From: Paenibacillus catalpae
GTDB lineage: Bacteria > Bacillota > Bacilli > Paenibacillales > Paenibacillaceae
Assembly (NCBI RefSeq): GCF_900112695.1
Contig: NZ_FOMT01000003.1
Location: 768,553-832,552, forward strand
Reading direction: 5' to 3'
Length of the DNA stretch: 64,000 nucleotides
Below, in pieces: positions 7,976 to 18,427 of this stretch (positions are counted from its first letter, which is position 1; each line of letters begins with the position of its first letter). The position numbers and the translations under genes are program-made. The notes under the pieces are model-generated. The model saw nothing but the letters and a program-made list of their open reading frames with translations. It was not told where the DNA came from and did no database searches.

Positions 7976-9523
7976 ATGCTGGACAATGACGCACCTGAAC
8001 AACGGGAAAAACATTTGGATGTCTCACTTATAGATAATATCGCGACAATTAAGAATAAGCTTGGTGACAGTGATGATATTATTGTCAAAAAATTCAAGTG
8101 CATGCAAAATTGGCCTGCCGCAACGATTTATATCGATGGACTCGTGGATTCACAGCTGTTGCACAATTCAATTTTACAATCACTCCAATTAAAATTGGAG
8201 ACTGGGATACATGATTCATCTGATTATTATGATCGCATCGAATATATCCAGCAGAATACGCTTGCTACAAATACCGATACCTTTTGTACATTTAAAGAAC
8301 TTTATGACCATTTACTTTCTGGTCACGTTATACTGCTCCTAGATAACGAGACAAAGGGTTTATGGATTGATGTATCTGGTTTAAAGGAAAGAAGTGTAGG
8401 GGAGCCACAGTCCCATACCGTTGTGCGCGGGCCGATGGAAGGGTTTACTGAAAACCTTCGGACAAATACTGCCTTAATTCGAAGACGTATTCGTGATCCA
8501 CGTCTTTGGATAGAATCAAGGAAAATAGGAAACGTCACTCATACTAGCGTGGCGTTTTTATATATTAAGGGCATTGCTGATGAAGGAATTATTGATGATC
8601 TGAGAAAAAGGCTTGACCAGATTGAAATTGACGGTATTCTTGAAAGCGGCTATATCGAAGAGTTAATTCAGGACAAAATCAAGACACCATTCCCTACGGT
8701 ATACAATACGGAACGTCCAGATACCATTGCTGCTGGCCTGTTAGAAGGTAGAATTGCTATCGTAGTGGATGGTACTCCATTCGTACTATTGATTCCAGCG
8801 TTGTTTGTTCAATTTTTTCAATCACCGGAAGATTACTACCAACGGGCGGACATTAGTACGTTGGTTCGTCTCCTTCGTTATTTGTCTTTTTTTATCGCAC
8901 TTCTTGCACCAGCGATGTATATTGCGATTTCGACATTTCACCTTGAGATGCTCCCAACAAATCTTATTATTAGCATTGCAGCTCAGAGGGAAGGTGTCCC
9001 GTTTCCTGCATTCATTGAGGCTATTCTTATGGAGATTACATACGAAATTTTACGGGAAGCAGGTGTGCGTATCCCTAGGACGATCGGACAAGCCGTTTCA
9101 ATAGTCGGTACGCTTGTCATCGGACAGGCTGCTGTCGCAGCCGGTGTAGTGTCCGCAGCCATGGTGATCATCGTATCCATTACAGCGATTTCAAGTTATG
9201 TTATACCCGAAAACGGCCTATCTATTGCCATAAGGATGTTACGCTTTTGTATGATGTTTCTTGCTGCCTCGTTCGGCCTATTCGGAATCTGGATCGGCTT
9301 AATGGCCATCCTCTTCCATTTGACGACTCTAAAGTCGTTTGGTGTTCCATATATGAGTCCTTTCGGACCTTACATTGCCCCTGATATTAAAGACAGTATT
9401 TTTAGGATACCTTGGAAACGCATGAAGACGCTGCCTTTATACAATCCCAATATGGATAAGCTAGGGGGCAGGGGGAGCAAGCGCCTGAAGGTTGGTCGTT
9501 CCTCAAGAAGGAGAAGGACTTAA
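7976..9523 (+). CDS. Spore germination protein, GerA family (receptor A subunit)
   Basis: A-subunit of a nutrient germinant receptor, 515 residues, the usual length. The N-terminal ~250 residues are the soluble domain (IDGLVDSQLLHNSIL; later RRIRDPRLWIESRKIG and VAFLYIKGIADE), followed by the PFPTVYNTERPD segment and four to five membrane helices, including the conserved EAILMEITYEILREAGVRIPR and GQAVSIVGTLVIGQAAVAAG. The tail is basic (GRGSKRLKVGRSSRRRR). ATG 7976 is preferred over GTG 7973 because AAGGAGGGG is spaced better. No B or C subunit follows it; the matching-looking C, D-like and B genes lie at 31.9-34.5 kb. It would act in the spore inner membrane. Confidence 0.93.
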   Translation: MLDNDAPEQREKHLDVSLIDNIATIKNKLGDSDDIIVKKFKCMQNWPAATIYIDGLVDSQLLHNSILQSLQLKLETGIHDSSDYYDRIEYIQQNTLATNTDTFCTFKELYDHLLSGHVILLLDNETKGLWIDVSGLKERSVGEPQSHTVVRGPMEGFTENLRTNTALIRRRIRDPRLWIESRKIGNVTHTSVAFLYIKGIADEGIIDDLRKRLDQIEIDGILESGYIEELIQDKIKTPFPTVYNTERPDTIAAGLLEGRIAIVVDGTPFVLLIPALFVQFFQSPEDYYQRADISTLVRLLRYLSFFIALLAPAMYIAISTFHLEMLPTNLIISIAAQREGVPFPAFIEAILMEITYEILREAGVRIPRTIGQAVSIVGTLVIGQAAVAAGVVSAAMVIIVSITAISSYVIPENGLSIAIRMLRFCMMFLAASFGLFGIWIGLMAILFHLTTLKSFGVPYMSPFGPYIAPDIKDSIFRIPWKRMKTLPLYNPNMDKLGGRGSKRLKVGRSSRRRRT

Positions 9524-9744
9524 TTCAAATAATCCTGGTAAAGATTTATCTGTTTACAGGATGTTGAAATCGATATGAATAAAGAGAGTTAGGAATCGCT
9601 GTCTCTCCCTAAAGGCTATGCCTAAAAACATTAAACGAGCTTTTTATGATGGGCTCGGTATCGAAGCGATTTATGTTATGCCAGGGATTAAACTATAAAA
9701 TCAATGTTAGATCAAATATACTGTTGTTTACGAGGGGGATAGCT

Positions 9745-11376
9745 ATGTTAAAAGTGTTAATTGTTGAAGATGAGATGTTTGTACGAATAGGCTTCAAAAA
9801 TTCCGTGAACTGGGAGAAGTTCGGAATGATGGTTTGTGCCGACGTATCAAATGGACAAGAGGCTTGGGAAATATACTTGAAGATGAAACCAGATATTATT
9901 ATTACGGATTTGAATATGCCGGTAATGAGCGGGATGGAGCTCATCGAGCAAATACGTCAAATAGATAATAAAACTCGAATCGTCATTCTTTCTTGCCTTG
10001 AAGAATTTTCATTAGTACAAAAAGCGATGCGCTACGGTGTATCTAATTATATTTTGAAACTAACAATGGAACCTGAAGAAATTGATGAGGTGTTGGTTAA
10101 GGTATCGGAGGAATATAAAAGCCACATGAGGCTTCAGGAAACCAAAGGTGTCATACATAATCCGGATACCCTTAAAGAAAATATCATCAACAATTTTCTT
10201 TTTTACCCTTTGTATTCTGAACAGGAATTTACAAACTTAGTCCTTAAACAAAAATTACGTCTCTCTCCTGAAAACTTGATTGTGTCTGTGATGGAAATTA
10301 ACAATTTCGGTCTTACACGATCGAAATTCAAGGATAGTAAAGGGGAATTGATCCGGTACACCATACTAAATGTTTTAAATGAGATGCTGATTGAGTGGAA
10401 TCGAGGCGAAGTTTTTGCTGAAAAAGAGGACAGGTACGTATTTCTCTTCAGTTTTATTGATGTTAACAGCCAAAAAGAGATCAGGGAAACACTCCTTGCC
10501 TTAATGGATCATATCCGGCGAGTTTTAAATAGATACTTTAACGTCTCGGTAACGTTTGGCATTAGTCGAAAGGGAAATCGTTATGGCGATTTAAAGGCTC
10601 TGTTATCAGAAGCAGCAGAAGCTGTTAGTTGGAAGTTTTTCCTTGGGACTGAACGGAGTTTATTTAAAGAAGAGTACAGATGGGATAATTTCCATCTACA
10701 GTCGCAAGAAAAAATGGAGAAACTGCTAACTCGCTGGGGAAATGTTTTGCCAGATAAACATGCGGAACGGAAAGCAATCGTCCAGTCGTTCTTTGACTCG
10801 GATGTCAAAGATCCGAAACTGTGGATTCAATTATTTGTTCGGTTGCTACTTATCGATTATAATCCTCTGCTTTCTATCGAAGCTAAAGCGTTGGATACGG
10901 TTTCTCTTGCAGCTGAACAAGTTTCCCAGTGTGAAACGTTGGAGGATTGCATTCAAACCGTGTATCGGTTGCTTGCAAGCATCGAGCAATGGAATCAGAC
11001 AAGTCGACAGCTAAGTAAAGAGGTTGGAAAAGCAATAAAATATATACTGGCTCATTATCGTGAGAGCTGTTCCATTTCGGAACTTGCTGATACGCTGCAA
11101 GTGTCTCCGAATTATTTAAGTTCACTTTTTCGCAAAGAGACAGCGCTGACGTTTACCGACTACCTCACACAAGTAAGAATCGATAAAGCGAAGGAATTAC
11201 TTTTGTCGACACAATTAAAATCATATGAAATCGCGGAGTTAACTGGATTTTCAGATGACAGTTATTTTAGTCGTACATTTAAAAATAAGACAGGCGTCAG
11301 GCCAAATGAGTTTCGAAAGATGAAAGTTCATGAGGAGAGAGGTCGGGACAATGCGCCATTTGTTGCAAAAGATTAA
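9745..11376 (+). CDS. YesN-type response regulator with AraC DNA-binding domain
   Basis: 543-residue response regulator that receives phosphate from the kinase encoded next. The receiver domain (1-120) has the acidic pair E8-D9, phospho-acceptor D55 (IIITDLNMP) and the K in YILKLTME. A long central region typical of YesN proteins precedes two AraC helix-turn-helices: SISELADTLQVSPNYLSSLF and SYEIAELTGFSDDSYFSRTF. The start at 9745 is chosen because MLKVLIVEDE begins the receiver fold and CGAGGGGGA lies just upstream; an open frame back to 9646 is not part of the protein. It is the first gene of the kinase-permease-binding protein-fucosidase block and presumably activates it on sensing an extracellular sugar. 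Confidence 0.93.
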   Translation: MLKVLIVEDEMFVRIGFKNSVNWEKFGMMVCADVSNGQEAWEIYLKMKPDIIITDLNMPVMSGMELIEQIRQIDNKTRIVILSCLEEFSLVQKAMRYGVSNYILKLTMEPEEIDEVLVKVSEEYKSHMRLQETKGVIHNPDTLKENIINNFLFYPLYSEQEFTNLVLKQKLRLSPENLIVSVMEINNFGLTRSKFKDSKGELIRYTILNVLNEMLIEWNRGEVFAEKEDRYVFLFSFIDVNSQKEIRETLLALMDHIRRVLNRYFNVSVTFGISRKGNRYGDLKALLSEAAEAVSWKFFLGTERSLFKEEYRWDNFHLQSQEKMEKLLTRWGNVLPDKHAERKAIVQSFFDSDVKDPKLWIQLFVRLLLIDYNPLLSIEAKALDTVSLAAEQVSQCETLEDCIQTVYRLLASIEQWNQTSRQLSKEVGKAIKYILAHYRESCSISELADTLQVSPNYLSSLFRKETALTFTDYLTQVRIDKAKELLLSTQLKSYEIAELTGFSDDSYFSRTFKNKTGVRPNEFRKMKVHEERGRDNAPFVAKD

Positions 11377-13189
11377 GGGGCCAGACAGCATTTGGTACTC
11401 GATTCGAGTTCGGTTAGTGCTAACACTAATGGGCATTATTTGCATCTTACTAGCGAGTATTTCTTACTACAGTTATTCAAGAACAGTAGATTTGATTGAA
11501 ATTCGGACACAGGAGACGACTTACCGACAATTTCGACAAACCGAAAATAACTTGCAAAATTTTATGAATGAAGTGGATCAACTTTCAAAAACATTTTTAT
11601 TAGATGACAGAGTTCAAAAAATACTACTTTGGGAGCCCTTATCTAAACCAGATTTTCTTGGTTTACAAAAGGATATTACGGATCGGGCTATGGAGTATTT
11701 CGCCAACTATGATTTTTTAGATTCCCTTTATATATTTGGAGAAACTGGTGTAGTGGTTGGTGGGACTCCACAAAAAAATCAAAGTATTGACGATCCCAAT
11801 AAAACATATCCCTTTTACCATTCCGAATTGTATAAGCAAATAAAGGAGAAGTTCCCGGTTTTATTTTGGACTGGCGGACACATTTCCACTGATTTTTTAC
11901 GTATTAATGATACAGTTTCTCGAGCCGAGCCAGAGTACATCATTACAGCAGTCCGGGGTGTAAAACCGATCGAATCCTCAAAAATGAGCGCTTCTATGGT
12001 CATTAATATTAAAGAAAGCAAAATGAGCTCCATCTATAGCGCTTTACAGGATTCGTCCAATAGCAAGATGTCAATCGTAGATGATTCGGGACGCATTATT
12101 TCAAGTAGTGATCCATCTGATATAGGTAAATCGCATCCGTACTTTAATAAATTTCAAGAGCAACAGGAGTTTGGGAGTTTCTCGGCATCCCGGAATGATA
12201 AACAAGAATTAGTGATTTTCTACCGTATGAGTAAAACGGGATGGTATTTGTGCAGTGAAGTACCAAAAGCCGAGTACTTAAAGGATATCGGGAAAATGAA
12301 GCAATTATATATTTTTATGTTTCTTATCTCGATCACTTTAATGAGTGTAAGCACCTCCTTTTGGATCAACCGGGTTATGCATCCCCTAAAAGAGCTTGTA
12401 AAAGGAATGAAAAACATCGGCCGAGGAAATCTCGGGCTTAAACTTCAACCGGTCGCAGATAAAGAAATACGCTATGTTATTGATCAGTTCAATTCCATGT
12501 CAGATAACATCGTCTCCTTGAAGCAAAAAAGCGAAACGGATGAACTGGAAAAACGCCGATTAGAAATTGAGATGCTGCGCGCACAGATTAATCCGCATTT
12601 TCTGTATAACACATTGAACACAATTAAATGGATGGCAGTCGTCATTGAAGCAGATAATATCCGGAAATGCGTAACGAGCCTTGGTAATTTGCTACGACCG
12701 ATTTACTCGGATACTACTCCGATTTGTACGCTTAAAGAAGAAATTTCCTATGTCCAGGATTACATCAATATTATGAATTACCGTTTTGGCGATGAAATTA
12801 CTTTTGAGATGGCAATCAGTGATCAAGATATGTACTGCAGTACACCGCGATTAATGCTTCAACCAATTATCGAAAATGCTTTGCTGCATGGAAGAATGAA
12901 AAAAGGATTGATTCGAATCGAGGCTAAAAAGGAGAAAGGGACGCTGCAATTCTCCATCAAGGATAACGGTGTTGGTATTGAGGAGACTGAAGTTAAAAAA
13001 ATTAATGAGTACATTCGTACTGGTATGCGAATCGGGGATACCTCTAAGCAATCGGTAGGTTTATTGAACGTGAATAAAAGGATCCAGCTTCACTTCGGTG
13101 AAGGCTATGGCTTGCATTTGAAAAGTGTCCTCGGTGAAGGTACCGAAGTTATCGTAACGCTTCCTTATGAATCAGTCCAAAAATCGTAG
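11351..13189 (+). CDS. YesM-type sensor histidine kinase
   Basis: 612-residue membrane kinase. Two transmembrane segments (about residues 20-40 and 315-335) bracket an extracellular dCache-like sensor region; a HAMP segment (HPLKELVKGMKNIGRGNL) leads to the His_kinase domain with AQINPHFLYNTLNTIKWMA (phospho-His near residue 415) and an ATPase domain with LQPIIENALLHG and KDNGVGIEE. ATG 11351 with GAGGAGAG upstream is preferred over ATG 11330. The gene overlaps the regulator by 26 bases. It probably senses an oligosaccharide or the liganded binding protein and controls the transporter genes downstream. Confidence 0.93.
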   Translation: MRHLLQKIKGPDSIWYSIRVRLVLTLMGIICILLASISYYSYSRTVDLIEIRTQETTYRQFRQTENNLQNFMNEVDQLSKTFLLDDRVQKILLWEPLSKPDFLGLQKDITDRAMEYFANYDFLDSLYIFGETGVVVGGTPQKNQSIDDPNKTYPFYHSELYKQIKEKFPVLFWTGGHISTDFLRINDTVSRAEPEYIITAVRGVKPIESSKMSASMVINIKESKMSSIYSALQDSSNSKMSIVDDSGRIISSSDPSDIGKSHPYFNKFQEQQEFGSFSASRNDKQELVIFYRMSKTGWYLCSEVPKAEYLKDIGKMKQLYIFMFLISITLMSVSTSFWINRVMHPLKELVKGMKNIGRGNLGLKLQPVADKEIRYVIDQFNSMSDNIVSLKQKSETDELEKRRLEIEMLRAQINPHFLYNTLNTIKWMAVVIEADNIRKCVTSLGNLLRPIYSDTTPICTLKEEISYVQDYINIMNYRFGDEITFEMAISDQDMYCSTPRLMLQPIIENALLHGRMKKGLIRIEAKKEKGTLQFSIKDNGVGIEETEVKKINEYIRTGMRIGDTSKQSVGLLNVNKRIQLHFGEGYGLHLKSVLGEGTEVIVTLPYESVQKS

Positions 13190-13269
13190 AATTGTTCATG
13201 TATTGGCCCATCAATTCCTTTTAAGATAAATCTATAGAACGAGGAAAGGATCAGGAGGGGGCTAAGAAC

Positions 13270-14187
13270 GTGTTTAAAACCACAACCAGAGGAATTAATT
13301 GGAATCGTCTGTCGCTATTGTTAATGATTTTACCATTTCTCATTTTAATTTTTCTCTTTAGTTACATTCCGCTGTTTGGTTGGTCATACGCATTTTTTGA
13401 CTACAAGCCAGGACTCGGACTGCTTCACTCACCATTTGCAGGGCTAAAATACTTTCACTTGATGTTTTTTGAACAAGGAAGCGAGCTGCTGAGGGTGCTT
13501 CGTAATACATTTGCCTTGAGTTTCCTTGGCATCTTATTATCACCGCTTCCCGTTGTGTTTGCCGTATTGCTTAATGAACTTCGAAGTAAATCCTTTCGCA
13601 AGTTGGTGCAAACGGTTACAACCCTGCCGAATTTCGTGAGCTGGATCATTGTCTACTCCATCGTGGTTGCATTCTTTTCTACAGACGGTGTTGTGAACCA
13701 GTTATTGATGAAGTTGCATTGGATCAGTGAGCCAACCCAAATGTTGAGTAATTCAGAAGGAACGTGGCTGTTCCAAACTGCACTTGGTGTATGGAAATCA
13801 CTGGGATGGAGTTCTATTATTTTCTTGGCTGCGATTGCAGGCATTGATGCAGAACTATACGATGCTGCCAAAGTAGATGGGGCAGGGCGATATCGATCGA
13901 TATTTCACATTACGCTTCCTGGAATCATCCCCACCTTCTTTGTACTGTTGATCTTGAGTATATCGAACATTTTATCGGTCGGTTTTGAACAATATTTTGT
14001 TTTTTACAATCCGCTTGTTGCCGACAGAATTGAAACACTCGATTACTATGTGTACCGGATCGGAATCGCGACGAATGATGTTTCCTTCGGGACGGCGATT
14101 AGCATCGCGAAATCCATCGTCAGCATTACCTTATTGTTTTCAGTGAACTATCTGTCTAAAAAAATGCGGGGACAAGCCATTATCTAA
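13270..14187 (+). CDS. Sugar ABC transporter permease, LplB/YteP type
   Basis: 305-residue permease with six hydrophobic segments. The N-terminal signature FSYIPLFGWSYAFFDYKPGLG and the EAA loop (AELYDAAKVDGAGRYRSIFH) place it with the LplB/YteP group that pairs with YtcP-type partners for oligosaccharide import. It starts at a GTG with AGGAGGGGG at good spacing. It forms the heterodimeric channel with the next gene; no ATPase gene is present locally. Confidence 0.92.
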   Translation: MFKTTTRGINWNRLSLLLMILPFLILIFLFSYIPLFGWSYAFFDYKPGLGLLHSPFAGLKYFHLMFFEQGSELLRVLRNTFALSFLGILLSPLPVVFAVLLNELRSKSFRKLVQTVTTLPNFVSWIIVYSIVVAFFSTDGVVNQLLMKLHWISEPTQMLSNSEGTWLFQTALGVWKSLGWSSIIFLAAIAGIDAELYDAAKVDGAGRYRSIFHITLPGIIPTFFVLLILSISNILSVGFEQYFVFYNPLVADRIETLDYYVYRIGIATNDVSFGTAISIAKSIVSITLLFSVNYLSKKMRGQAII

Positions 14188-14213
14188 ACAGTTTTTTTGT
14201 GAGGTGAGCAGCG

Positions 14214-15095
14214 ATGAGTAAAGTAAACAATCCCATCTTTGAAGTGTTAAACTATTTGATTCAAATCCTTTTTGTACTCATATGCTTATATCCGTTCTAC
14301 TATATCTTCATTTATTCCATCAGTTCCCCCCAAGAAGCCATAAAAGGGGTTTACTTATTACCGACTAATCTTACTTTAAGCAACTACAGTCAAATTATGC
14401 AATTGGACAACATTTCGTGGTCATTTCTGATTTCAATGCTGCGAACGATTGTAGGAACGCTGGTCACCGTTTTTTCTTGCGCCTTATGTGCGTATATCGT
14501 CACGAAGCAAGAACTGCACTTCCGTAAAATCATTTATCGGTACATCGTGATCACCATGTACTTTAACGCTGGCTTAATTCCTTGGTACATTACGATGAAA
14601 ATGATCGGGTTACAGAATAATTTCTTGCTTTATGTATTGCCTTCTGCAGTAGGAGCCTTTTACATCATTTTGCTCAAAACGTTTATTGAGCAACTCCCTG
14701 CTAGCTTAGAGGAGTCGGCTATGCTCGACGGTGCTAATTACTTCACTATTTTCCGTAAGATCGTATTCCCATTATCGATGCCCATTATTGCAACGATTGC
14801 TGTGTTTTCAGCTGTGTCTCAGTGGAATTCTTGGACGGATAACTATTTCTTGGTCTCAGATGAGCGTCTGCAAACGCTGCAAATGATTTTATATAATTAC
14901 CTGAATGAAGCTCAAATCTTGGCAAGCAGCAACAATATTAACCTAAACGATGTGGGCTCAAACATGAAAAGATTAACGCCAGAGTCCATTAAGATGACCA
15001 TTACCATGATTGTAACGGTGCCCATCATGCTAGTATATCCATTCTTACAGCGATATTTTGTAAAAGGCCTTATGCTAGGGGCTATTAAAGGGTAA
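14214..15095 (+). CDS. Sugar ABC transporter permease, LplC/YtcP type
   Basis: 293-residue partner permease in the CUT1 carbohydrate group, with six membrane segments and the EAA loop SLEESAMLDGANYFTIFRKI. The AGLIPWYITMKMIGLQNN segment and the C-terminal YPFLQRYFVKGLMLGAIKG are typical for YtcP/LplC proteins. It is 26 bases downstream of its partner, behind GAGGTGAG. An 88-base gap without a clear terminator leads to the binding-protein gene. Confidence 0.92.
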   Translation: MSKVNNPIFEVLNYLIQILFVLICLYPFYYIFIYSISSPQEAIKGVYLLPTNLTLSNYSQIMQLDNISWSFLISMLRTIVGTLVTVFSCALCAYIVTKQELHFRKIIYRYIVITMYFNAGLIPWYITMKMIGLQNNFLLYVLPSAVGAFYIILLKTFIEQLPASLEESAMLDGANYFTIFRKIVFPLSMPIIATIAVFSAVSQWNSWTDNYFLVSDERLQTLQMILYNYLNEAQILASSNNINLNDVGSNMKRLTPESIKMTITMIVTVPIMLVYPFLQRYFVKGLMLGAIKG

Positions 15096-15183
15096 ATGAA
15101 TCTGTATCGTTGGATGCTGCATCCTTACCATGGAAGGATGTTCATCATAGATTATTTGAAATCTTTTAAAGGGGGTAATCATT

Positions 15184-16890
15184 TTGTCGTACAAAAAAGG
15201 CTGGTATGGAGTAGTTAGCATGGCACTGGCGACAGCAATGGTGTTGAGCGGATGTGCAAGCAATACCGAAGCACCAGGGGATGAACAAAAGCCTCAAACA
15301 AATAATGGTGCAAACTCTGTTGCAAAACCCGTTACGATTAAAACAGTTTTAAAAGATGCAAATAAAGATTTCGAACAAACGGATATCTATAAAGAGATCG
15401 TAAAGCAAACCGGTGTTACATTTAAAATCGAATCGTATGACCCGAATAAATTTAAAGTGCAACTGGCAGGGGGAGACTTGCCTGATATCATTCAAGTGGA
15501 TAGCAGCAATTACAAACAAATGATTGAGGGGAATCTAATTCTTCCTTTGGATGAATTGGTAAAGACACATGGGAAGGATCTCATGACGCCAACTTTCCAG
15601 CCGGGGCTGGACTTTAGCCGTAAATTCTGGAGTAACGGAAGCGAAAAGCTTTATTTCATTCCTAGTGGCCACGTTGGTCCATCCGGTTATGGAATGGAGC
15701 AATCCATTGGGTGGACGATACGTTGGGACTATTACAAAGAACTTGGCTATCCAGAAATCAAAAGTGAAGACGATATGTTGAATGTACTCGAGCAAATGGT
15801 GAAGAAGCATCCAAAGACGACTGATGGCAAACCTGTATATGGCGTCACCACCTGGAATGATTGGGGTCTTTGGGGATTGACGATGCCAATGGCAATACCA
15901 TATGGGTATTTAAACTTGTCGACTTGGAGTGTTATTCCTAATGTATCAGGGGAATTGATTGATAACTACACGAACCCCGATAGTCCACTTTGGAAAACAG
16001 CTGGTTTCCTTTACAAAGCAAAACAAAAGGGAATCCTTGATCCTGACGTATTCACGAACAAAGTAAGCGACTTTGAGACCAAAATTACGAATGGGCAAAT
16101 ATTATTTAGTCCAATGGGATCCGGTGATGCTAACACTCATTTGGCTAAAGAAGGCCCGGATAAAGGCTTTATGGCTATTCCTTTGAATTTTGGTTATGTT
16201 TGGCAAGGAGCAAGTAATCCAACCGGATGGGATGGACGAGCCTACGCCATATCGAAGAATTCTAAAAACCCAGAACGCGCTATGGACTTAATTAATTTCC
16301 TAAACTCAGAGAAAGGCTCGCGCTTAATGGCTAGCGGTATCGAAGGTGTACACTGGGAAGTGGTAAACGGCAAGCCTCAATTAAAACAAGAAACGTTAGA
16401 GCTATATACACAAGGCGGAGATGCATGGTCAAAGATTGGGATCAGTGGATCTAACAACCAACAGGGACTAAGTAAATTTGCTCCTACAGCAGATGGCGGA
16501 ATCGTTGGTTTGTTTAATACACCGGAATTCTTCCAGTCGAGGTTGAACCCGCTGCAAAAAGACTATGTTAGCCATTATAAGGTTACCTATCCTGCGGAGA
16601 TTTTCAAGAAATATGTGGAAGAAGGAAAATTAAAAGATCAAAGCAGTTTTAACAATGCTTGGTTGTCTGCGATTGCTCAACCAGATGATGACATGAAACG
16701 ACTTAACGCGCAGCTGGATGATATCCTCATAAAAGGAATACCAAAGGTTGTTTTAAACGCGAATAACGATGGTGATTTTGCAGCTAAGAAGCAAGAATTG
16801 ATTGACACTCTTAAAAAAGCAGGTTCTGATAAATCATTTGCTTGGTGGCAACAAGCCTGGTCAGACGCAAAAACGGCAGTTGGAAATTAA
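15184..16890 (+). CDS. Extracellular sugar-binding lipoprotein, LipO/LplA type
   Basis: 568-residue binding lipoprotein for the two permeases just upstream. The signal peptide ends at the lipobox VLSGC (Cys24), followed by an Asn/Gln-rich linker. The fold continues with GDLPDIIQVDSSNYKQMIE, a long ligand-binding middle and the large-size C-terminal region of the LipO subgroup. Translation starts at TTG 15184 with AAAGGGGG upstream. The fucosidase gene next to it suggests that the ligand is a fucose-containing oligosaccharide; this is inference from context. Confidence 0.92.
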   Translation: MSYKKGWYGVVSMALATAMVLSGCASNTEAPGDEQKPQTNNGANSVAKPVTIKTVLKDANKDFEQTDIYKEIVKQTGVTFKIESYDPNKFKVQLAGGDLPDIIQVDSSNYKQMIEGNLILPLDELVKTHGKDLMTPTFQPGLDFSRKFWSNGSEKLYFIPSGHVGPSGYGMEQSIGWTIRWDYYKELGYPEIKSEDDMLNVLEQMVKKHPKTTDGKPVYGVTTWNDWGLWGLTMPMAIPYGYLNLSTWSVIPNVSGELIDNYTNPDSPLWKTAGFLYKAKQKGILDPDVFTNKVSDFETKITNGQILFSPMGSGDANTHLAKEGPDKGFMAIPLNFGYVWQGASNPTGWDGRAYAISKNSKNPERAMDLINFLNSEKGSRLMASGIEGVHWEVVNGKPQLKQETLELYTQGGDAWSKIGISGSNNQQGLSKFAPTADGGIVGLFNTPEFFQSRLNPLQKDYVSHYKVTYPAEIFKKYVEEGKLKDQSSFNNAWLSAIAQPDDDMKRLNAQLDDILIKGIPKVVLNANNDGDFAAKKQELIDTLKKAGSDKSFAWWQQAWSDAKTAVGN

Positions 16891-16920
16891 CTATTTATAG
16901 ATTGAAAGGTGCATACAGCA

Positions 16921-18153
16921 ATGAATCATACCGTACTAGCAACACCGTCAGAACAGCAACTTCGATGGCAAGACATGGAGCTTGGGATGTTTTTCCACTT
17001 TGGCATGAATACATTTTGCGATCGGGAGTGGGGGAACGGCATGGATTCGCCGGAGTTGTTTAACCCCACAGAGTTCGATGCGCTGCAATGGGTTCGCACA
17101 GCCAAAAAAGCGGGGTTTTCCTATGTGATACTAACCGCAAAACACCATGAAGGCTTCTGTCTATGGCCAACGAAAACGACTGATTACTCCGTGAAGTCGA
17201 GTCCGTGGCGAGATGGCCAAGGTGATGTCGTTCGCGAGGTTTCTGAAGCATGTAAGCAAGAGGGCATTCACTTCGGTATATACTTATCACCTTGGGATCG
17301 TCATGAGCCTTGCTATCCCGATAAGGAAGCTTATGACGACTTTTATACCGCTCAACTGACCGAGTTGCTCACACAGTATGGCCCGCTAGTTGAGGTTTGG
17401 TTCGATGGTGCAGGTTCACATGGCAGGGAATATGACTGGAGACGAATCATTGGTTTAGTGAGAGAGCATCAACCGGATGCGATTGTTTTCAACATGGGAA
17501 TCCCAAACATTCGTTGGGTGGGCAATGAAGAGGGTATTGCCCCATATCCGTGCTGGAACACGGCAGAAGTTGCCAAATTCAACATGTATATTAATGATAT
17601 GGTGACGTGGTTGCCGGAAACTCCAGCATGGGTACCTGCAGAGTGCGATGTACCGATCCGGAAGGACCACTGGTTCTGGCATCCGAACGATGAACAGTCC
17701 CTTCGCTCGCTGGATAATTTGATCGATATTTATTATCGATCAGTAGGACATGGTTGCAATTTGTTGCTTAATCTGGCTCCTGATAACAGAGGTCTTTTGG
17801 ACGAACTGGACATTAAGCGGCTTATGGAACTGACTGATGAAATCAAAAGAAGATTCTCTAATCCGATCGCAGAGACGGAAGGAGAGGGAAGCACGATTGA
17901 ACTCTCTTTTGAGTCTGAAAAGGAAGTTAATCATGTTATTCTAATGGAAGCGATAAGATATGGCGAACGTGTCCGTAACTACGTGCTCGAGGCCGAGCAG
18001 CAAGGAGAATGGGTGGAACTCGTCAGAGGAAGCGCTATTGGTCATAAAAAAATCGATAAGTTTGAAACCATTCGTACCAAGCAATTGCGGCTTCGTGTGA
18101 CGGGCAGCTTTGATAAAGCAATGATACGGAATTTTGCAGCTTATTATTGTTAA
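16921..18153 (+). CDS. Alpha-L-fucosidase, GH29
   Basis: 410-residue glycoside hydrolase that should release L-fucose by a retaining mechanism. GH29 hallmarks are GMFFHFGMNTF near the N terminus, YVILTAKHHEGFCLWPTK, the EIHFGIYLSP-like GIHFGIYLSPWDRHE, and VWFDGAGSHG with the nucleophile Asp near residue 161. The last ~90 residues form a beta-sandwich-like domain. There is no signal peptide, so it probably acts in the cytoplasm on imported oligosaccharides. ATG 16921 is preferred, with GAAAGGTG 9 bases upstream. It is the last gene of the operon and has its own terminator. Confidence 0.92.
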   Translation: MNHTVLATPSEQQLRWQDMELGMFFHFGMNTFCDREWGNGMDSPELFNPTEFDALQWVRTAKKAGFSYVILTAKHHEGFCLWPTKTTDYSVKSSPWRDGQGDVVREVSEACKQEGIHFGIYLSPWDRHEPCYPDKEAYDDFYTAQLTELLTQYGPLVEVWFDGAGSHGREYDWRRIIGLVREHQPDAIVFNMGIPNIRWVGNEEGIAPYPCWNTAEVAKFNMYINDMVTWLPETPAWVPAECDVPIRKDHWFWHPNDEQSLRSLDNLIDIYYRSVGHGCNLLLNLAPDNRGLLDELDIKRLMELTDEIKRRFSNPIAETEGEGSTIELSFESEKEVNHVILMEAIRYGERVRNYVLEAEQQGEWVELVRGSAIGHKKIDKFETIRTKQLRLRVTGSFDKAMIRNFAAYYC

Positions 18154-18172
18154 TTAATGAACTTAGAGAAGT

Positions 18173-18215
18173 GCGATTAGTCCACCAACTTATGGACTAA
18201 TCGTATTTTCTTTTT
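18173..18215 (+). terminator. Terminator after the fucosidase gene
   Basis: Perfect 11-bp stem CGATTAGTCCA/TGGACTAATCG with a 9-base loop, then TATTTTCTTTTT. It closes the operon begun at 9745. Bases 18216-18427 after it show no gene. Confidence 0.85.
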
Positions 18216-18427
18216 CTGTAGGTTAGTCCGAATGTTGGTATTGGAGGTACATTTACTAAAACTTGGTGTGGAATACCGATGTCGTTTATTACATCTCATC
18301 TAGTGAATATGGAGGCACAGTAAATTCTTTAAGGCAGTATACTGTCGTTAAAATTGCTGAAATGAAAAACGTTCTACGTTAAGATAGATAGCGTTCCTAT
18401 TTTATTAAAAAGAAGAGAGACCTTATT

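Noticed and set aside
9646..9744. 33-codon N-terminal extension of the YesN-type regulator
   Set aside because: The receiver domain starts at 9745 right after a strong ribosome site; the extension has no homologous character.
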